Positions 18,219-27,613 are shown, counted from the stretch's first letter. The stretch is 64,000 nucleotides of DNA from an uncultured Planctomycetota bacterium (GCA_903928115.1 CAIYPP010000040.1:111464-175463), one strand, 5' to 3'. Notes: generated by a model from the sequence alone, not told the origin. Numbers and translations are program-made.

Positions 18219-19115
18219 GTGGCGCAGAAGACCCTCGTCGTGCAGGTGTCCCCGTCGCGGGCCGCGGACATCGAGCGCCGCCTCGCCAGCGGCTCGTTCG
18301 CATTCCGCTCCGCGCCCCACGCGCTGCTGTCGGTCAAGGGCGAGGGCGTCGTCGCGACGCTCTACACCTCCGGCAAGCTCGTGGTGCAGGGCGAGCACCC
18401 CGAAGGCTTCGTGCTCGCCTACGTCGAAGGCGCGAGCGCGGTCTCGAGCCCCACCCGATCGGCCCCCGCGGCCTCGTCGGCGCCCATTGCCAGCACCGAG
18501 ACCGTGATCGGCAGCGACGAGTCGGGCAAGGGCGACTACTTCGGTCCGCTCGTGGTCGCTGCCGTGCGCCTCGAGCCGGAGCTCTCACGCAAGCTCGCGA
18601 ACGGCGAGGTGCGAGACTGCAAGCAGATGACCGACGACGCCGTGCTGCGCGTCGGTGCCGCGCTTCGCGCGCACGTGCCGCACGCGATCGTGAAGCTCGA
18701 CCCCGAGCACTACAACGCCGAGCACGCGCGCTGGAAAAACCTGAACCCGCTGCTCGCATCCCTGCACGCACGTGCGATCGGCCAGCTCTCCAGCCCCGGC
18801 ATGCACGTCATCGTCGACCAGTTCGGCAACGAACGCCTGCTGATCGACGCGCTCGCACCGCTCGACGTGCGCCTCGAGCAACGTCACCGGGCCGAGGAGC
18901 TCCTTGCGGTCGCCGCCGCGAGCGTGATCGCCCGCGAACAGTTCCTGCTCGGGATGCGCCAGCTCTCGGAGGCATGGGCCATCGACCTTGCGAAGGGCGC
19001 CGGGCACCCCGTCGATCAGGCCGCGCGCCGCTTCGTGGCGCTCCACGGCGCGGCCAAGCTCGGCAGCGTCGCGAAGCTCCACTTCAAGAACACGCAGAAG
19101 CTGGGGTTGCGGTGA
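18219..19115 (+). CDS. rnhC: Ribonuclease HIII
   Basis: 298 residues from GTG 18219. The N-terminal ~85 residues form the substrate-binding TBP-like domain of RNase HIII. The catalytic domain starts with IGSDESGKGDYFGPLVVAAV, followed by DQFGNERLL, RAEELLAVAAASVIARE, and LPKGAG-like LAKGAGHP. It removes RNA from RNA-DNA hybrids. Its stop overlaps the GTG start of dapF by 3 bp (GTGA), showing translational coupling. Confidence 0.9.
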   Translation: MAQKTLVVQVSPSRAADIERRLASGSFAFRSAPHALLSVKGEGVVATLYTSGKLVVQGEHPEGFVLAYVEGASAVSSPTRSAPAASSAPIASTETVIGSDESGKGDYFGPLVVAAVRLEPELSRKLANGEVRDCKQMTDDAVLRVGAALRAHVPHAIVKLDPEHYNAEHARWKNLNPLLASLHARAIGQLSSPGMHVIVDQFGNERLLIDALAPLDVRLEQRHRAEELLAVAAASVIAREQFLLGMRQLSEAWAIDLAKGAGHPVDQAARRFVALHGAAKLGSVAKLHFKNTQKLGLR

Positions 19116-19927
19116 AGCTGAGCGTGCTCGCAGGCGCCGGCAACACGTTCGCCGTGTTCGATGCGCGAACGCAGGTGCTGCCGGAGGATGTGGCGGAGCT
19201 CGCGAGGCGACTGTGCGCCGAGCCGTGGGAGGGGAAGCCCAGTACGCTCGACGGCGTGCTACTTGTGTCTGCGCCTGTCGAGGGCGGCGCGTGTCGCATG
19301 GTCATCTACAACGCCGACGGCTCGCGGCCGGAGGCTTGCGGAAACGGCCTGCGCTGCGTCGCGAAGTTCGCGCGCGAGCAGGGCTTCGTCGACACGGACC
19401 GCTTCGTTGTCGAGACCGACGCCGGTGCGCGCGAGGTCGAGCTCGTTCGAGAGCAAGGGACAATCGTCGGTGCGACCGCACGCATGGGTGCGCCGCGCAA
19501 GATCGAGCCCAAGGTCGGTCTCGCGACCAGCAAGGGTCGCAAGCAAGCCACGCTCGTCGATATGGGCAACCCGCACGCGGTGTTGTTCGTTGCGGACGAG
19601 CGCCGCGCAGCCGTGCAGGAACTTGGCCGCGAGCTCGAATATCACCCGCGTTTTCCGCAGCGGACCAACGTCGAGTTCGCCACGGTGCGCGACGGACGAA
19701 TTCACTTGCGGGTGTGGGAGCGCGGTGTCGGCGAGACGCAAGCCTGCGGCACGGGCGCGTGCGCGACGGCCGTCGCGGCGCGGCTCGAGGAACGCGTGAC
19801 CCTGCCCGTCGATGTCGACGTTCTCGGCGGACGCTTGAGAGTCGACTGGGATGGACAAGGCGACGTCGTGCTCACGGGACCGTGCGAGGCCCTGTGGAGC
19901 GGCGAAATCACTTTGGAAGAGGCCTGA
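19112..19927 (+). CDS. dapF: Diaminopimelate epimerase
   Basis: 271 residues from GTG 19112. The two catalytic cysteines lie in EACGNGLRC and QACGTGACA. NADGSRPEACGNG, DMGNPHAVLFV, QRTNVEFA, and WERGVGETQACGTGA are diagnostic. It converts LL- to meso-diaminopimelate for lysine and peptidoglycan synthesis in the cytoplasm. It is translationally coupled to the RNase HIII gene upstream and 4 bp from the next small gene. Confidence 0.93.
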   Translation: MKLSVLAGAGNTFAVFDARTQVLPEDVAELARRLCAEPWEGKPSTLDGVLLVSAPVEGGACRMVIYNADGSRPEACGNGLRCVAKFAREQGFVDTDRFVVETDAGAREVELVREQGTIVGATARMGAPRKIEPKVGLATSKGRKQATLVDMGNPHAVLFVADERRAAVQELGRELEYHPRFPQRTNVEFATVRDGRIHLRVWERGVGETQACGTGACATAVAARLEERVTLPVDVDVLGGRLRVDWDGQGDVVLTGPCEALWSGEITLEEA

Positions 19928-19931
19928 ACCC

Positions 19932-20207
19932 ATGACGAACATTCGAGTCGAACACAAACTCGGTCTGCAGGGCGCCGTGGAGCGCTTCGGACAGGTCGCG
20001 CAGCGGCACGGGATGGTGCTGCACTCGAGCGACGGCGGTCACAGCGGCAGCATCGAGAAGAAGGTGCCCTTCGTCGGCGCCGTGCAGGGCCGCTTCGTCG
20101 TCAGCGAGACGGCGATCGACATCACCGTCGACAGCGCGCCCGCGTTCCTCGGGCCCGACACGATCCGTCGCATGGTTTCCGACGAGCTCTCCAAGGCGCT
20201 CGCCTGA
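19932..20207 (+). CDS. Polyhydroxyalkanoic acid system family protein (PHA_gran_rgn type)
   Basis: 91 residues from ATG 19932. The sequence MTNIRVEHKLGLQGAVERF followed by a short beta-rich middle and a DTIRRMVSDELSKAL tail matches the small PHA granule-region family, whose members are often found beside polyhydroxyalkanoate genes. Here no PHA synthase is nearby, so the name reflects family similarity only. It lies 4 bp after dapF in the same operon. Confidence 0.7.
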   Translation: MTNIRVEHKLGLQGAVERFGQVAQRHGMVLHSSDGGHSGSIEKKVPFVGAVQGRFVVSETAIDITVDSAPAFLGPDTIRRMVSDELSKALA

Positions 20208-20232
20208 AGCGTCGAGTCTCGAGCGAGCTGTC

Positions 20233-21801
20233 GTGGCGTACCTGTTCCACATCACTCTCGCGCTCGGTCTCGTCGTTGTGGCGGCGGAGGGCTTCGCGCT
20301 GGATGGGGAGCACCCTTGGGCCGTGCTCGCGCTCGCGCTCGTTCCGCACGCTCTCGCGTGGTCCGTGCGGCGCCTCGGCGTCTCGGGCCGCTTCATGCTC
20401 GCCGGTTGGATTCTCGCGTTGCTGCGCATCTCGGGAGTTGTGTGTCACGGGGTTGCCGTGCTCGGACTCGGGTGGTTGAAGTCTGCGTCGCGCTGGAACG
20501 GAGCGCCCGTCGACGTCTGGAGCTGGCCTGGAATCGAGCTGTTTTTCTTCCTCGCTCCCTACGTGGTGTTCAGCGTCCTCGCGATCGACGCACGCGCGCG
20601 GCTGCGAGACCGAAGGACGGCGGAAGTCGCCGAGTTTCGTCGCTATGAGCTCCGTTCGTTCTTAGCGCTCTCGAGCCCACTCGTGCTCCTGCTCGCGACC
20701 ACCTCGCTCATCGCGGCCAACGAAACGCTGCGTGCGTACGTCGAGCATGTCGGCCTCTTCAGTGCACTGTTTCTCGTGGCGCTCGTGCTCGTTCTGGCGA
20801 TCTTGTTGCCCATGCTCGTGAAGTTTGCGTGGCACACCTCGCCGCTCCCCGTCGGCGCTGCGCGCACGACGCTCGAGACCACGGCGGCGAAGCTCGGTTT
20901 TCGATGCAACGACGTCTTCGTTTGGCACACGGGCTTTCGCGTCGCCAACGCGGCCGTCATCGGAGTGGGTCCCACGCGCAAGGTGATGTTCTCGGACCTG
21001 TTGCTGGCGCAGCTTGGGGAGCGCGAGCTCGCCACGGTGTTCGCGCATGAGATCGGGCACGTCCGGCGTCACCATGTGTTCGTATTTGCGGCATGGTCCT
21101 TCGCCTTGTTCGCCGCCACCAACTACGCGCTGACGTACTTCGGAATGGAGAACGAAGGCGCGAGCTTGATGTGGCTCGCCGCGCTGCTGCTCTTCTGGTA
21201 CTTCGGCTTTGGCTGGTTCTCGCGACGCGTCGAACTCGAAGCGGACTTGCACGCGCTCGAGACGACGGGAGACGTCGAGGCTCTCACTTCCGCCCTCGAG
21301 CGCCTCGGAGGCCCGCATGGTCGAGCGAAGGACTCGTGGAGGCACTTCGGCGTGGAGCGACGAACGGCATTTCTCCGAGCGGCCGCCGAAAATCCGACGC
21401 TGGCGCGCACGCTCACCCGAAAGCTTCGCCTGTTCTCTCGCGCAGGCTACGCGGCTGCGCTGATCGTCGCGGGCCTCCAGCTCGAGGCGCTCTGGAGCGA
21501 GCTTCCGCGCGATCGCGTCTCGGCCGCGCTGGCCACAGGCCACTACGCGCAGGCAGCGCAGCTCGCGCGCAGCGTGTACGACTTGGATCCCGAGCTCTCG
21601 GTGCTCGTGGCGCGTGCGCTCGACAGCGGGGAATGTGCCCCGACCTCCGAGCGACTCGTGGAGCTCGGTCGCGAAGCGCTCGCGCAAGAGCGCCGCAGCG
21701 AAGCGCGCGAGTACTTCACGCTCGCCTATCTGCGCGGCGATCGATCGATCGTGCCGGAGCTCGACCGCCTCGAAGTCGAGCTCAGAACTGGAAGTAGATG
21801 A
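20233..21801 (+). CDS. M48 family membrane metallopeptidase (Ste24/HtpX-like)
   Basis: 522 residues from GTG 20233. Several membrane helices in the first ~200 residues precede the zinc motif HEIGHVRRHH (His273, His277) and the downstream glutamate region ELEADLHALETTG. The fold resembles M48 endopeptidases that cleave membrane or misfolded proteins. A C-terminal ~130-residue helical region with TPR-like character is an addition. The gene is 26 bp after the PHA-type gene, and its last 20 bp overlap the convergent MBOAT gene. Confidence 0.85.
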   Translation: MAYLFHITLALGLVVVAAEGFALDGEHPWAVLALALVPHALAWSVRRLGVSGRFMLAGWILALLRISGVVCHGVAVLGLGWLKSASRWNGAPVDVWSWPGIELFFFLAPYVVFSVLAIDARARLRDRRTAEVAEFRRYELRSFLALSSPLVLLLATTSLIAANETLRAYVEHVGLFSALFLVALVLVLAILLPMLVKFAWHTSPLPVGAARTTLETTAAKLGFRCNDVFVWHTGFRVANAAVIGVGPTRKVMFSDLLLAQLGERELATVFAHEIGHVRRHHVFVFAAWSFALFAATNYALTYFGMENEGASLMWLAALLLFWYFGFGWFSRRVELEADLHALETTGDVEALTSALERLGGPHGRAKDSWRHFGVERRTAFLRAAAENPTLARTLTRKLRLFSRAGYAAALIVAGLQLEALWSELPRDRVSAALATGHYAQAAQLARSVYDLDPELSVLVARALDSGECAPTSERLVELGREALAQERRSEAREYFTLAYLRGDRSIVPELDRLEVELRTGSR

Positions 21802-23170
21802 ACGGCTTCACCGCCGCGTTCGTGAAGGCGAGTGCGAGCGGGACGAGCGCGCCGAGGAGCAGCGCGTAGCCCCAGTCGGGCAGCGGCTCTGTCAATCGTT
21901 CGATCCAGCGCCGCGCAGCCAGCGCGTGAACGAGCGCCAGCGCCGCGAACGTCACGAGAGGCCAAACGCCGAACGAGCGCGCCCCCTCGGCTTGGAACAG
22001 CACGAAGGAACGAACGGTGACGAGGGCGCCGTCGAACGAGGGCGCGCGGAAGAAGATCCACGCCAAGAGGACCCACCAGAAGGTCGCGACGAGCCCGAGC
22101 GCCGCCGGCATGCGCAGCCCGCGTCGTTCCCATTCGCGATGCGCGACGAGCGCGGCCCCGTGCAGCGCGCCCCAGATCACGAAGTTCCAGCCCGCGCCGT
22201 GCCACAGGCCGCCGAGCAGCATCGTCAGCATCAAGTTGCGGTACTGGTAGAGCCGTGAGCCGCGACCCCCGCCGAGCGGGATGTAGAGGTAGTCGCGCAG
22301 CCAACTCGAGAGCGACATGTGCCAGCGTCGCCAGAAATCGCGGATCGACGCGGCGAAGTAGGGGAAGTCGAAGTTGAGGCGCAGCTCGTAGCCGAACAGG
22401 CCCGCGGTGGCGATGGCCATGTCGCTGTAGCCCGAGAAGTCGCAGTAGATCTGCACCGCGTAGAACAGGACCGCGATCCACGCGGAGAGTGCGTCGTAGA
22501 GCGCCGGATCCTTGAAGTACGGATCGACGAGCTCGGCCACGTTGTCGCCGATGCATGCCTTCTTCACGTATCCGACGAGGAACAGCGTGGCACACGCGCG
22601 TACGCGCACGTCGCGCCACAGGCGCACGCGCTCGAGCTGCGGCAGGAAGTCGATCGCGCGCACGATCGGCCCGGCGACGAGCTGGGGAAAAAACGTGACG
22701 AAGAGCGCGAAGTCGAGCGGATCGCGCACAGCGCGCAGCTCGCGTCGATACACGTCGAGCGAGTAGCTCATCGTCTGGAACGTGTAGAACGAGATGCCGA
22801 CCGGCAGCACGATCCCGAGCACGTGCGGGCTGGCCTCGAAGCCGAGCGCGTTCGCGAGGCGGATCGCGGAGTCGAGGAAGAAGTTCGCGTACTTGAAGAC
22901 GCCGAGCAGGCCGAGGTTGGCGACGACGCTGAGCGCGATCCAGCGCTTGCGAGAGCGCTCGTCGTCGTTGCCCTCCAGTCGCAAGCCGACCAAGTAGTCG
23001 AGGGCCGTGGAGCCGACGATCAACGACAGAAAGCGCCAGTCCCACGCGCCGTAGAAGAAGTAGCTCGCGGCGAGCAGCCACAGCTTGCGCGCGCGGTGCG
23101 ACGTGAGGCACCAATACACGCCAAAGACCAGCGCGAAGAAGGCGAGGAACGAGAGCTCGGTGAAGATCAT
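21782..23170 (-). CDS. MBOAT family O-acyltransferase (AlgI/DltB-like)
   Basis: 462 residues and about ten hydrophobic segments. The MBOAT hallmark GGLWHGAGWNFVIWGALHG contains the catalytic-pore histidine. PQLVAGPIVRAIDFLPQL and YCDFSGYSDMAI are typical of AlgI-type proteins. These move acyl groups, usually acetyl, across the membrane to polysaccharides. The start at 23170 overlaps by 4 bp the end of the SGNH-like partner gene, so the two act together. Confidence 0.92.
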   Translation of the reverse strand: MIFTELSFLAFFALVFGVYWCLTSHRARKLWLLAASYFFYGAWDWRFLSLIVGSTALDYLVGLRLEGNDDERSRKRWIALSVVANLGLLGVFKYANFFLDSAIRLANALGFEASPHVLGIVLPVGISFYTFQTMSYSLDVYRRELRAVRDPLDFALFVTFFPQLVAGPIVRAIDFLPQLERVRLWRDVRVRACATLFLVGYVKKACIGDNVAELVDPYFKDPALYDALSAWIAVLFYAVQIYCDFSGYSDMAIATAGLFGYELRLNFDFPYFAASIRDFWRRWHMSLSSWLRDYLYIPLGGGRGSRLYQYRNLMLTMLLGGLWHGAGWNFVIWGALHGAALVAHREWERRGLRMPAALGLVATFWWVLLAWIFFRAPSFDGALVTVRSFVLFQAEGARSFGVWPLVTFAALALVHALAARRWIERLTEPLPDWGYALLLGALVPLALAFTNAAVKPFIYFQF

Positions 23171-24243
23171 CGCGCCCGGAGCTCCCCGCTGCGTACGCGC
23201 GCGACGAACTCGTCCGCGAGCTTCTCCGTGAAGAGCCTTGCACCCTCGTCGTTCAAGTGCGTCTCGTCGTAGCGCCGCTCCGGCGCATAGAGGTCCGCGT
23301 GCAGCGTCGCGTCATCGAAGCGCAGCAACACCGGCACATCACCGCTCGCCGCCGCCTTGACGAGGTCGTCTTGCAGGTAGAGAGCGGGCTGTGTGACGAA
23401 CACCGCCGTCGCGCCGAGCTCGTCGACGCGCGCGCGAATGCGGCGGTACATGTCCAGCGCGAGCGGATCCGCCGGTCCCTCGCTGACTCGCAGCGCCCTG
23501 TACTCCTCTACCTGCGCGAGATAGCGCTCACGCCGCTTCTGAAAGCGCTGTCCGCGCCGTCCGAGCTCGTCCTCGTCTTCGCCGAGGGGCGCGTAGCCGT
23601 CGAGGCGCGGCCCGACGAGCTCGCGCTCGATCTCCGGCGTGCGCAGCTCGCCCAGCGCCGCGTCCACGAGCCGCTGCGAGCGACCGATGTTGAACACGTT
23701 GTACGCACACGACTTCCAGTGGGGCGCCAGCGCCGCGAGCAGCGCCCCGCCTTCGACTCCCGCGTCCGCGATCCAGCGTGAGAGCCGCAGCGTGGCCTGT
23801 GGGTCGTGCCACTCGATCACCTGCCGCGCGAGGAAGTTGCGCTCTTCGCGGAGCAGCGCGATGCCTTCGGGATCGACGAACACGAAGTCCAGCGAGCGCG
23901 GCTCGAGCTCGCCGATGCGCGCGAGCAAGTGCTCGACTTCGAACGCACGCGAGCCCGGCGCGCCGAAATTGAACGCGCGCGTCGCGACACCGGCCGCGCT
24001 CGTGCGCGCCTCGAACACCTCGGGAACGAAGCCGCGGTGCACCCGGCTCGAACCGGCGAACATCACGGTGTAGGCGTCCTTTTCGTGCGCAAAGCGCTCC
24101 AGCTTCGCGTCGACGAGCTCGCGCGCGCCGCCGTGGGGCAGCCACTCGCGCAGCGCCAGCGTGGTGACGACGAAGCTCGCGAGGAACAGCGTGACGAGCG
24201 AGATCCGCGCGCCGCTCCGCGCTCCGTCGCTGTGCTCCGCCAC
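23167..24243 (-). CDS. Membrane-anchored SGNH-like acyltransferase partner of the MBOAT protein
   Basis: 358 residues with a single N-terminal anchor (ISLVTLFLASFVVTTLAL). A degenerate SGNH block I (VMFAGSSRVHRGF) supplies Ser, NFGAPGSRAFE matches the Gly block, and DETHLNDEGARLF near the C-terminus carries the Asp-x-x-His pair. This architecture is like AlgJ/AlgX or PatB, which accept acyl groups from an MBOAT protein and transfer them to a polymer in the periplasm. The gene overlaps the MBOAT gene by 4 bp. Confidence 0.78.
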   Translation of the reverse strand: MAEHSDGARSGARISLVTLFLASFVVTTLALREWLPHGGARELVDAKLERFAHEKDAYTVMFAGSSRVHRGFVPEVFEARTSAAGVATRAFNFGAPGSRAFEVEHLLARIGELEPRSLDFVFVDPEGIALLREERNFLARQVIEWHDPQATLRLSRWIADAGVEGGALLAALAPHWKSCAYNVFNIGRSQRLVDAALGELRTPEIERELVGPRLDGYAPLGEDEDELGRRGQRFQKRRERYLAQVEEYRALRVSEGPADPLALDMYRRIRARVDELGATAVFVTQPALYLQDDLVKAAASGDVPVLLRFDDATLHADLYAPERRYDETHLNDEGARLFTEKLADEFVARVRSGELRAR

Positions 24244-24254
24244 GCCGCGCAGCC

Positions 24255-24740
24255 CTAGTAGCCCAGCCCGTTCTTGCGCAGGTGGACCGCGGGCTCTCCG
24301 TCGCGGCTCTGGCGGCCGTCGATCACCTCACCGAACACCACCACGTGATCGCCGCTCGCGTACTCGCCTTGCAGCCGGCATTCGATCCACGCCAGCGCCT
24401 CCGAGAGCACCGGCGTGCCCTGGGCGCCGCGCTCGAGCGCCAGAGTGTCGAACGGTCCGGTCCCAGGCTCGTACTTGCGGAAGAAGCGCCCCATCAGGTC
24501 GTTGGAGCCCTTCTCGAGGATCGAGACACCGAACAGCTTGCTCGCGCGGATGGCGGCGAGGTGCGCGCGATCCTTGCCGACCGCGACCGCGACCACGGGC
24601 GGGGCGATGCCCATCTGCATCACGAAGGAGCCCACGAAGCCGAGCGGGGCGCCGCCCTCCTCGGTGGTGACGATGTACAGACCCGTGGGGAGGCGTCCGA
24701 GCGCCTTGCCGATGGGGGAGATCTCGGTCGGGGTGGCCAT
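24255..24740 (-). CDS. Flavin reductase-like FMN-binding protein
   Basis: 161 residues from ATG 24740. IGKALGRLPTGLYIVTTEEGG, PPVVAVAVGKDRAH, FGVSILEKGSNDLM, and HVVVFGEVIDG match the flavin reductase-like split-barrel family. Members use NAD(P)H to reduce free FMN or carry a bound flavin. Physiological partner unknown. It is 11 bp upstream of the SGNH-like gene and diverges from gyrA. Confidence 0.88.
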   Translation of the reverse strand: MATPTEISPIGKALGRLPTGLYIVTTEEGGAPLGFVGSFVMQMGIAPPVVAVAVGKDRAHLAAIRASKLFGVSILEKGSNDLMGRFFRKYEPGTGPFDTLALERGAQGTPVLSEALAWIECRLQGEYASGDHVVVFGEVIDGRQSRDGEPAVHLRKNGLGY

Positions 24741-24851
24741 GGGGTGAGTGTGCCGCACGCGCGCGTCCGCCGCCACGCCCGAGGCTCCGCGGAGCGCCGC
24801 GGGGACGAGCGTGCGAAGCGGCCTCCAAAGTGGCTCGAAATGACCCCAAAA

Positions 24852-24953
24852 GGGCCTCCGAAAGGCCCCGTTCCGCGCTGGATCCGCGGCCCCTTTCCGC
24901 GGATAATCTCCGGCCCTGACAGGCCCTTGGATCCGTGTGGTTTCCGAGGGCCT
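24852..24953 (+). promoter_or_regulatory. gyrA leader with three consecutive inverted repeats
   Basis: Three hairpins lie in the 249-bp region before gyrA: 24852-24857 with 24863-24868 (6 bp, GGGCCT/AGGCCC), 24882-24889 with 24897-24904 (8 bp, ATCCGCGG/CCGCGGAT), and 24921-24927 with 24947-24953 (7 bp, AGGCCCT/AGGGCCT). The last ends 36 bp before the start codon. The gene spacing and repeated theme suggest a regulatory leader or operator array; no promoter hexamers can be assigned with confidence. Confidence 0.5.
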
Positions 24954-24989
24954 TTCGCGCCTCCAAAGCGAGCGATTCGCGCCACGGCA

Positions 24990-27560
24990 ATGACGACGAC
25001 CGAACCCCTCCCTCCCTCCGCGTCCGACGGCCGCATCGAAGAGCGCCACATCGAGCGCGAGATGCGCGAGTCGTACCTGACCTACGCGCTCTCGGTCATC
25101 CACGCACGCGCCCTGCCGGACGTCCGCGACGGCCTGAAGCCCAGCCAGCGCCGCATCCTCGTGGCGATGGACGACCTGAACCTCGGTCCCCGCGCCAAGT
25201 ACCGCAAGTGCGCCAAGATCGCGGGCGACACGTCGGGCAACTACCACCCGCACGGTGAGTCGGTGATCTACCCGACGCTCGTTCGTCTCGCGCAGCCCTT
25301 CAGCACGCGCTACCCGCTGATCGACGGCCAAGGGAACTTCGGCAACATCGACGGCGATTCGCCGGCGGCCATGCGATACACGGAAGCGCGCATGACCGGG
25401 GTCACGACCGAGCTGATGGCGGACCTCGACAAGGAGACGGTCGACCGTCAGCCCAACTACGACGAGACGCGCACCGAGCCCGTGGTGCTCCCCGGGCGCT
25501 TCCCGAACCTCCTGTGCAACGGCTCGGACGGCATCGCGGTCGGCATGGCGACGAGCCTGCTCCCGCACAACCTGCGCGAGATCGTCGCGGCGATGCGGAT
25601 CGTGCTCGAGCGTCCGACCGTCACGATCGGCGAGCTGTGCGAGGTCGTGAAGGGCCCCGACTTCCCCACGGGTGGCGTGGTGATGGGACGCCGCGGGATC
25701 CTGCAAGCGTACGCGACGGGCCGCGGCATCTGCCGCGTGCGCGCGAAGTACCACGTCGAGGAAAACAAGAACCGCAGCACGATCGTCTTCACCGAGATCC
25801 CGTTCCAAGTCCGCAAGGAATCGATCATCGAGAAGATCGTCGAGGTCGTGAACGACGACCGGATCACGGGCATCTCGAACGTCCAAGACTTCTCCGACCG
25901 CACGGGGATCCGGCTCTCGATCGACCTCAAGAAGGGTGAAGACCCGCAGGTCATCGTCAACCAGCTCTTCCAGTACACGCCGCTGCAGTCGACGCAGTCG
26001 ATCATCAACCTCGTGATCGACCGCGGCCAGCCGCGGACGCTGAACCTGCGCGGCCTGCTCGACAGCTACATCGCGCACAGGAAGGAAGTCATCCGTCGCC
26101 GCACCCAGTTCTTGCTGGCGAAGGCGGAGGAGCGCAAGCACATCGTCGACGGCCTGCGCATCGCGGTCGACAACATCGACGAGGTCATCCGCATCATCCG
26201 CGCGAGCGCCACGCCGGACGCGGCCAAGACCGGCCTGCAAGAGCGCTTTGCGCTCTCGACGCGCCAGTCGCAGGCGATCGTCGACATGCGCCTCGCGCGC
26301 CTGACCGGCCTCGAACGCGAGAAGCTCGAAGAAGAGTTCAACGCCCTCCTCGCCGAGATCGCGGACCTGAAGGACATCCTCGCGCGCGACGAGCGCGTCG
26401 TGACGATCATCAAGGCCGACCTCGACGAGCTCGAGCAGAAGTACGGCGACGAGCGCCGCACCGAGATCAGCCATGAGGAGATCGACGGCTCGTTCGACAT
26501 CGAAGAGCTGATCACCGAGGAGATGATGGTCGTCACGTTCTCGCGCGACGGCTACGTCAAGCGCACGCCGCTCGACGTGTACCGCACGCAGGGCCGCGGC
26601 GGCCGCGGCATCATCGGCTCGGAGACCAAGGAGGGCGACGTGGTGCAGTCGCTCTTCGTCGCAGGCACGCACGACAACGTGCTGTGCTTCTCCAATCGCG
26701 GACAGGTCTACTGGCTCAAGGTCTACAACCTGCCGGAAGCGAACCGCACGAGCGCGGGCCGCGCGATCTCGAACCTGATCGAGCTGCAGGACGGTGAGCG
26801 CATCACGAACGTGCTGCGCGTCGTCGAGTTCGACAAGGATCGCTCGGTGTTCTTCGCCACGCGCCGCGGCACGGTCAAGAAGACCTCGCTCGAGGCGTAC
26901 TCGCGCCCGAAGAAGGGCGGCATCCGCGCGATCTTGCTCGAAGAGAGCGACGAGGTCGTGGCCGTGGGCCTGTGCAAGCAGGGCGACACGATCGTGATCG
27001 CGACCGCCGACGGTCAGGCCATCCGCTTCGCCGAGGAAGACGTGCGCTCGATGGGCCGCACGAGCTACGGCGTGCGCGGTATCCGCCTGATCGACGAGGA
27101 CCGCGTGGTCGACATGAAGGTTGCCGTGCCCGACACGTTCCTGCTCTCCGCGGGCGAGAACGGCTTCGGCAAGCGCACGCCGATCGAGGACTACCCGATC
27201 AAGGGCCGTGGCGGCCAGGGCGTGATCAACATCCGCACCGAGGGCCGCAACGGTCAGGTGATCGGCACCGTGCTGTGCCGCGAGGACGACGAGGTGATGT
27301 TCATCACCCAGTCGGGCATGATCGTGCGCTCGCCCGTGAACGAGATGCGTCCGATGGGCCGCAACACGCAGGGCGTGCGTCTCGTGAACCTGAAGGATGC
27401 GGATAAGCTCGTCGGCATCGAGCTCGTCAGCGCCGAGGACCTCACGCAGTACCAAGCGACGACCCAGCGGCGCATCGTGCGCAACCCCGAGGGGGAAGCC
27501 GCGGCGGACGGCCCCGACGAGCCGGACGAGCCGCTGCCCGAAGGCCCCGAGGCCGACTGA
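24990..27560 (+). CDS. gyrA: DNA gyrase subunit A
   Basis: 856 residues from ATG 24990. The breakage-reunion domain contains the active tyrosine in AAMRYTEARMT (Tyr130). The quinolone pocket reads HPHGESVIYP: Ser91 matches E. coli Ser83, but the position of Asp87 is Pro95. The C-terminal beta-pinwheel has GyrA-box-like motifs GRGGRGIIG and KGRGGQGVIN, which favour GyrA over ParC. With GyrB it introduces negative supercoils. The long antisense open frame across the gene is a composition effect. gyrB is not adjacent. Confidence 0.95.
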   Translation: MTTTEPLPPSASDGRIEERHIEREMRESYLTYALSVIHARALPDVRDGLKPSQRRILVAMDDLNLGPRAKYRKCAKIAGDTSGNYHPHGESVIYPTLVRLAQPFSTRYPLIDGQGNFGNIDGDSPAAMRYTEARMTGVTTELMADLDKETVDRQPNYDETRTEPVVLPGRFPNLLCNGSDGIAVGMATSLLPHNLREIVAAMRIVLERPTVTIGELCEVVKGPDFPTGGVVMGRRGILQAYATGRGICRVRAKYHVEENKNRSTIVFTEIPFQVRKESIIEKIVEVVNDDRITGISNVQDFSDRTGIRLSIDLKKGEDPQVIVNQLFQYTPLQSTQSIINLVIDRGQPRTLNLRGLLDSYIAHRKEVIRRRTQFLLAKAEERKHIVDGLRIAVDNIDEVIRIIRASATPDAAKTGLQERFALSTRQSQAIVDMRLARLTGLEREKLEEEFNALLAEIADLKDILARDERVVTIIKADLDELEQKYGDERRTEISHEEIDGSFDIEELITEEMMVVTFSRDGYVKRTPLDVYRTQGRGGRGIIGSETKEGDVVQSLFVAGTHDNVLCFSNRGQVYWLKVYNLPEANRTSAGRAISNLIELQDGERITNVLRVVEFDKDRSVFFATRRGTVKKTSLEAYSRPKKGGIRAILLEESDEVVAVGLCKQGDTIVIATADGQAIRFAEEDVRSMGRTSYGVRGIRLIDEDRVVDMKVAVPDTFLLSAGENGFGKRTPIEDYPIKGRGGQGVINIRTEGRNGQVIGTVLCREDDEVMFITQSGMIVRSPVNEMRPMGRNTQGVRLVNLKDADKLVGIELVSAEDLTQYQATTQRRIVRNPEGEAAADGPDEPDEPLPEGPEAD

Positions 27561-27563
27561 GCG

Positions 27564-27613
27564 CGCGGGCCCCCGAGGATCGATCCCGCCGGAGCGATCC
27601 CCGAGGGCCCGCG
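27564..27613 (+). terminator. Hairpin after gyrA, probable terminator
   Basis: Arms 27564-27582 and 27595-27613 match at 17 of 19 positions with a 12-nt loop, four bases after the gyrA stop. There is no T-run, so termination may be weak or Rho-assisted. Confidence 0.6.
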
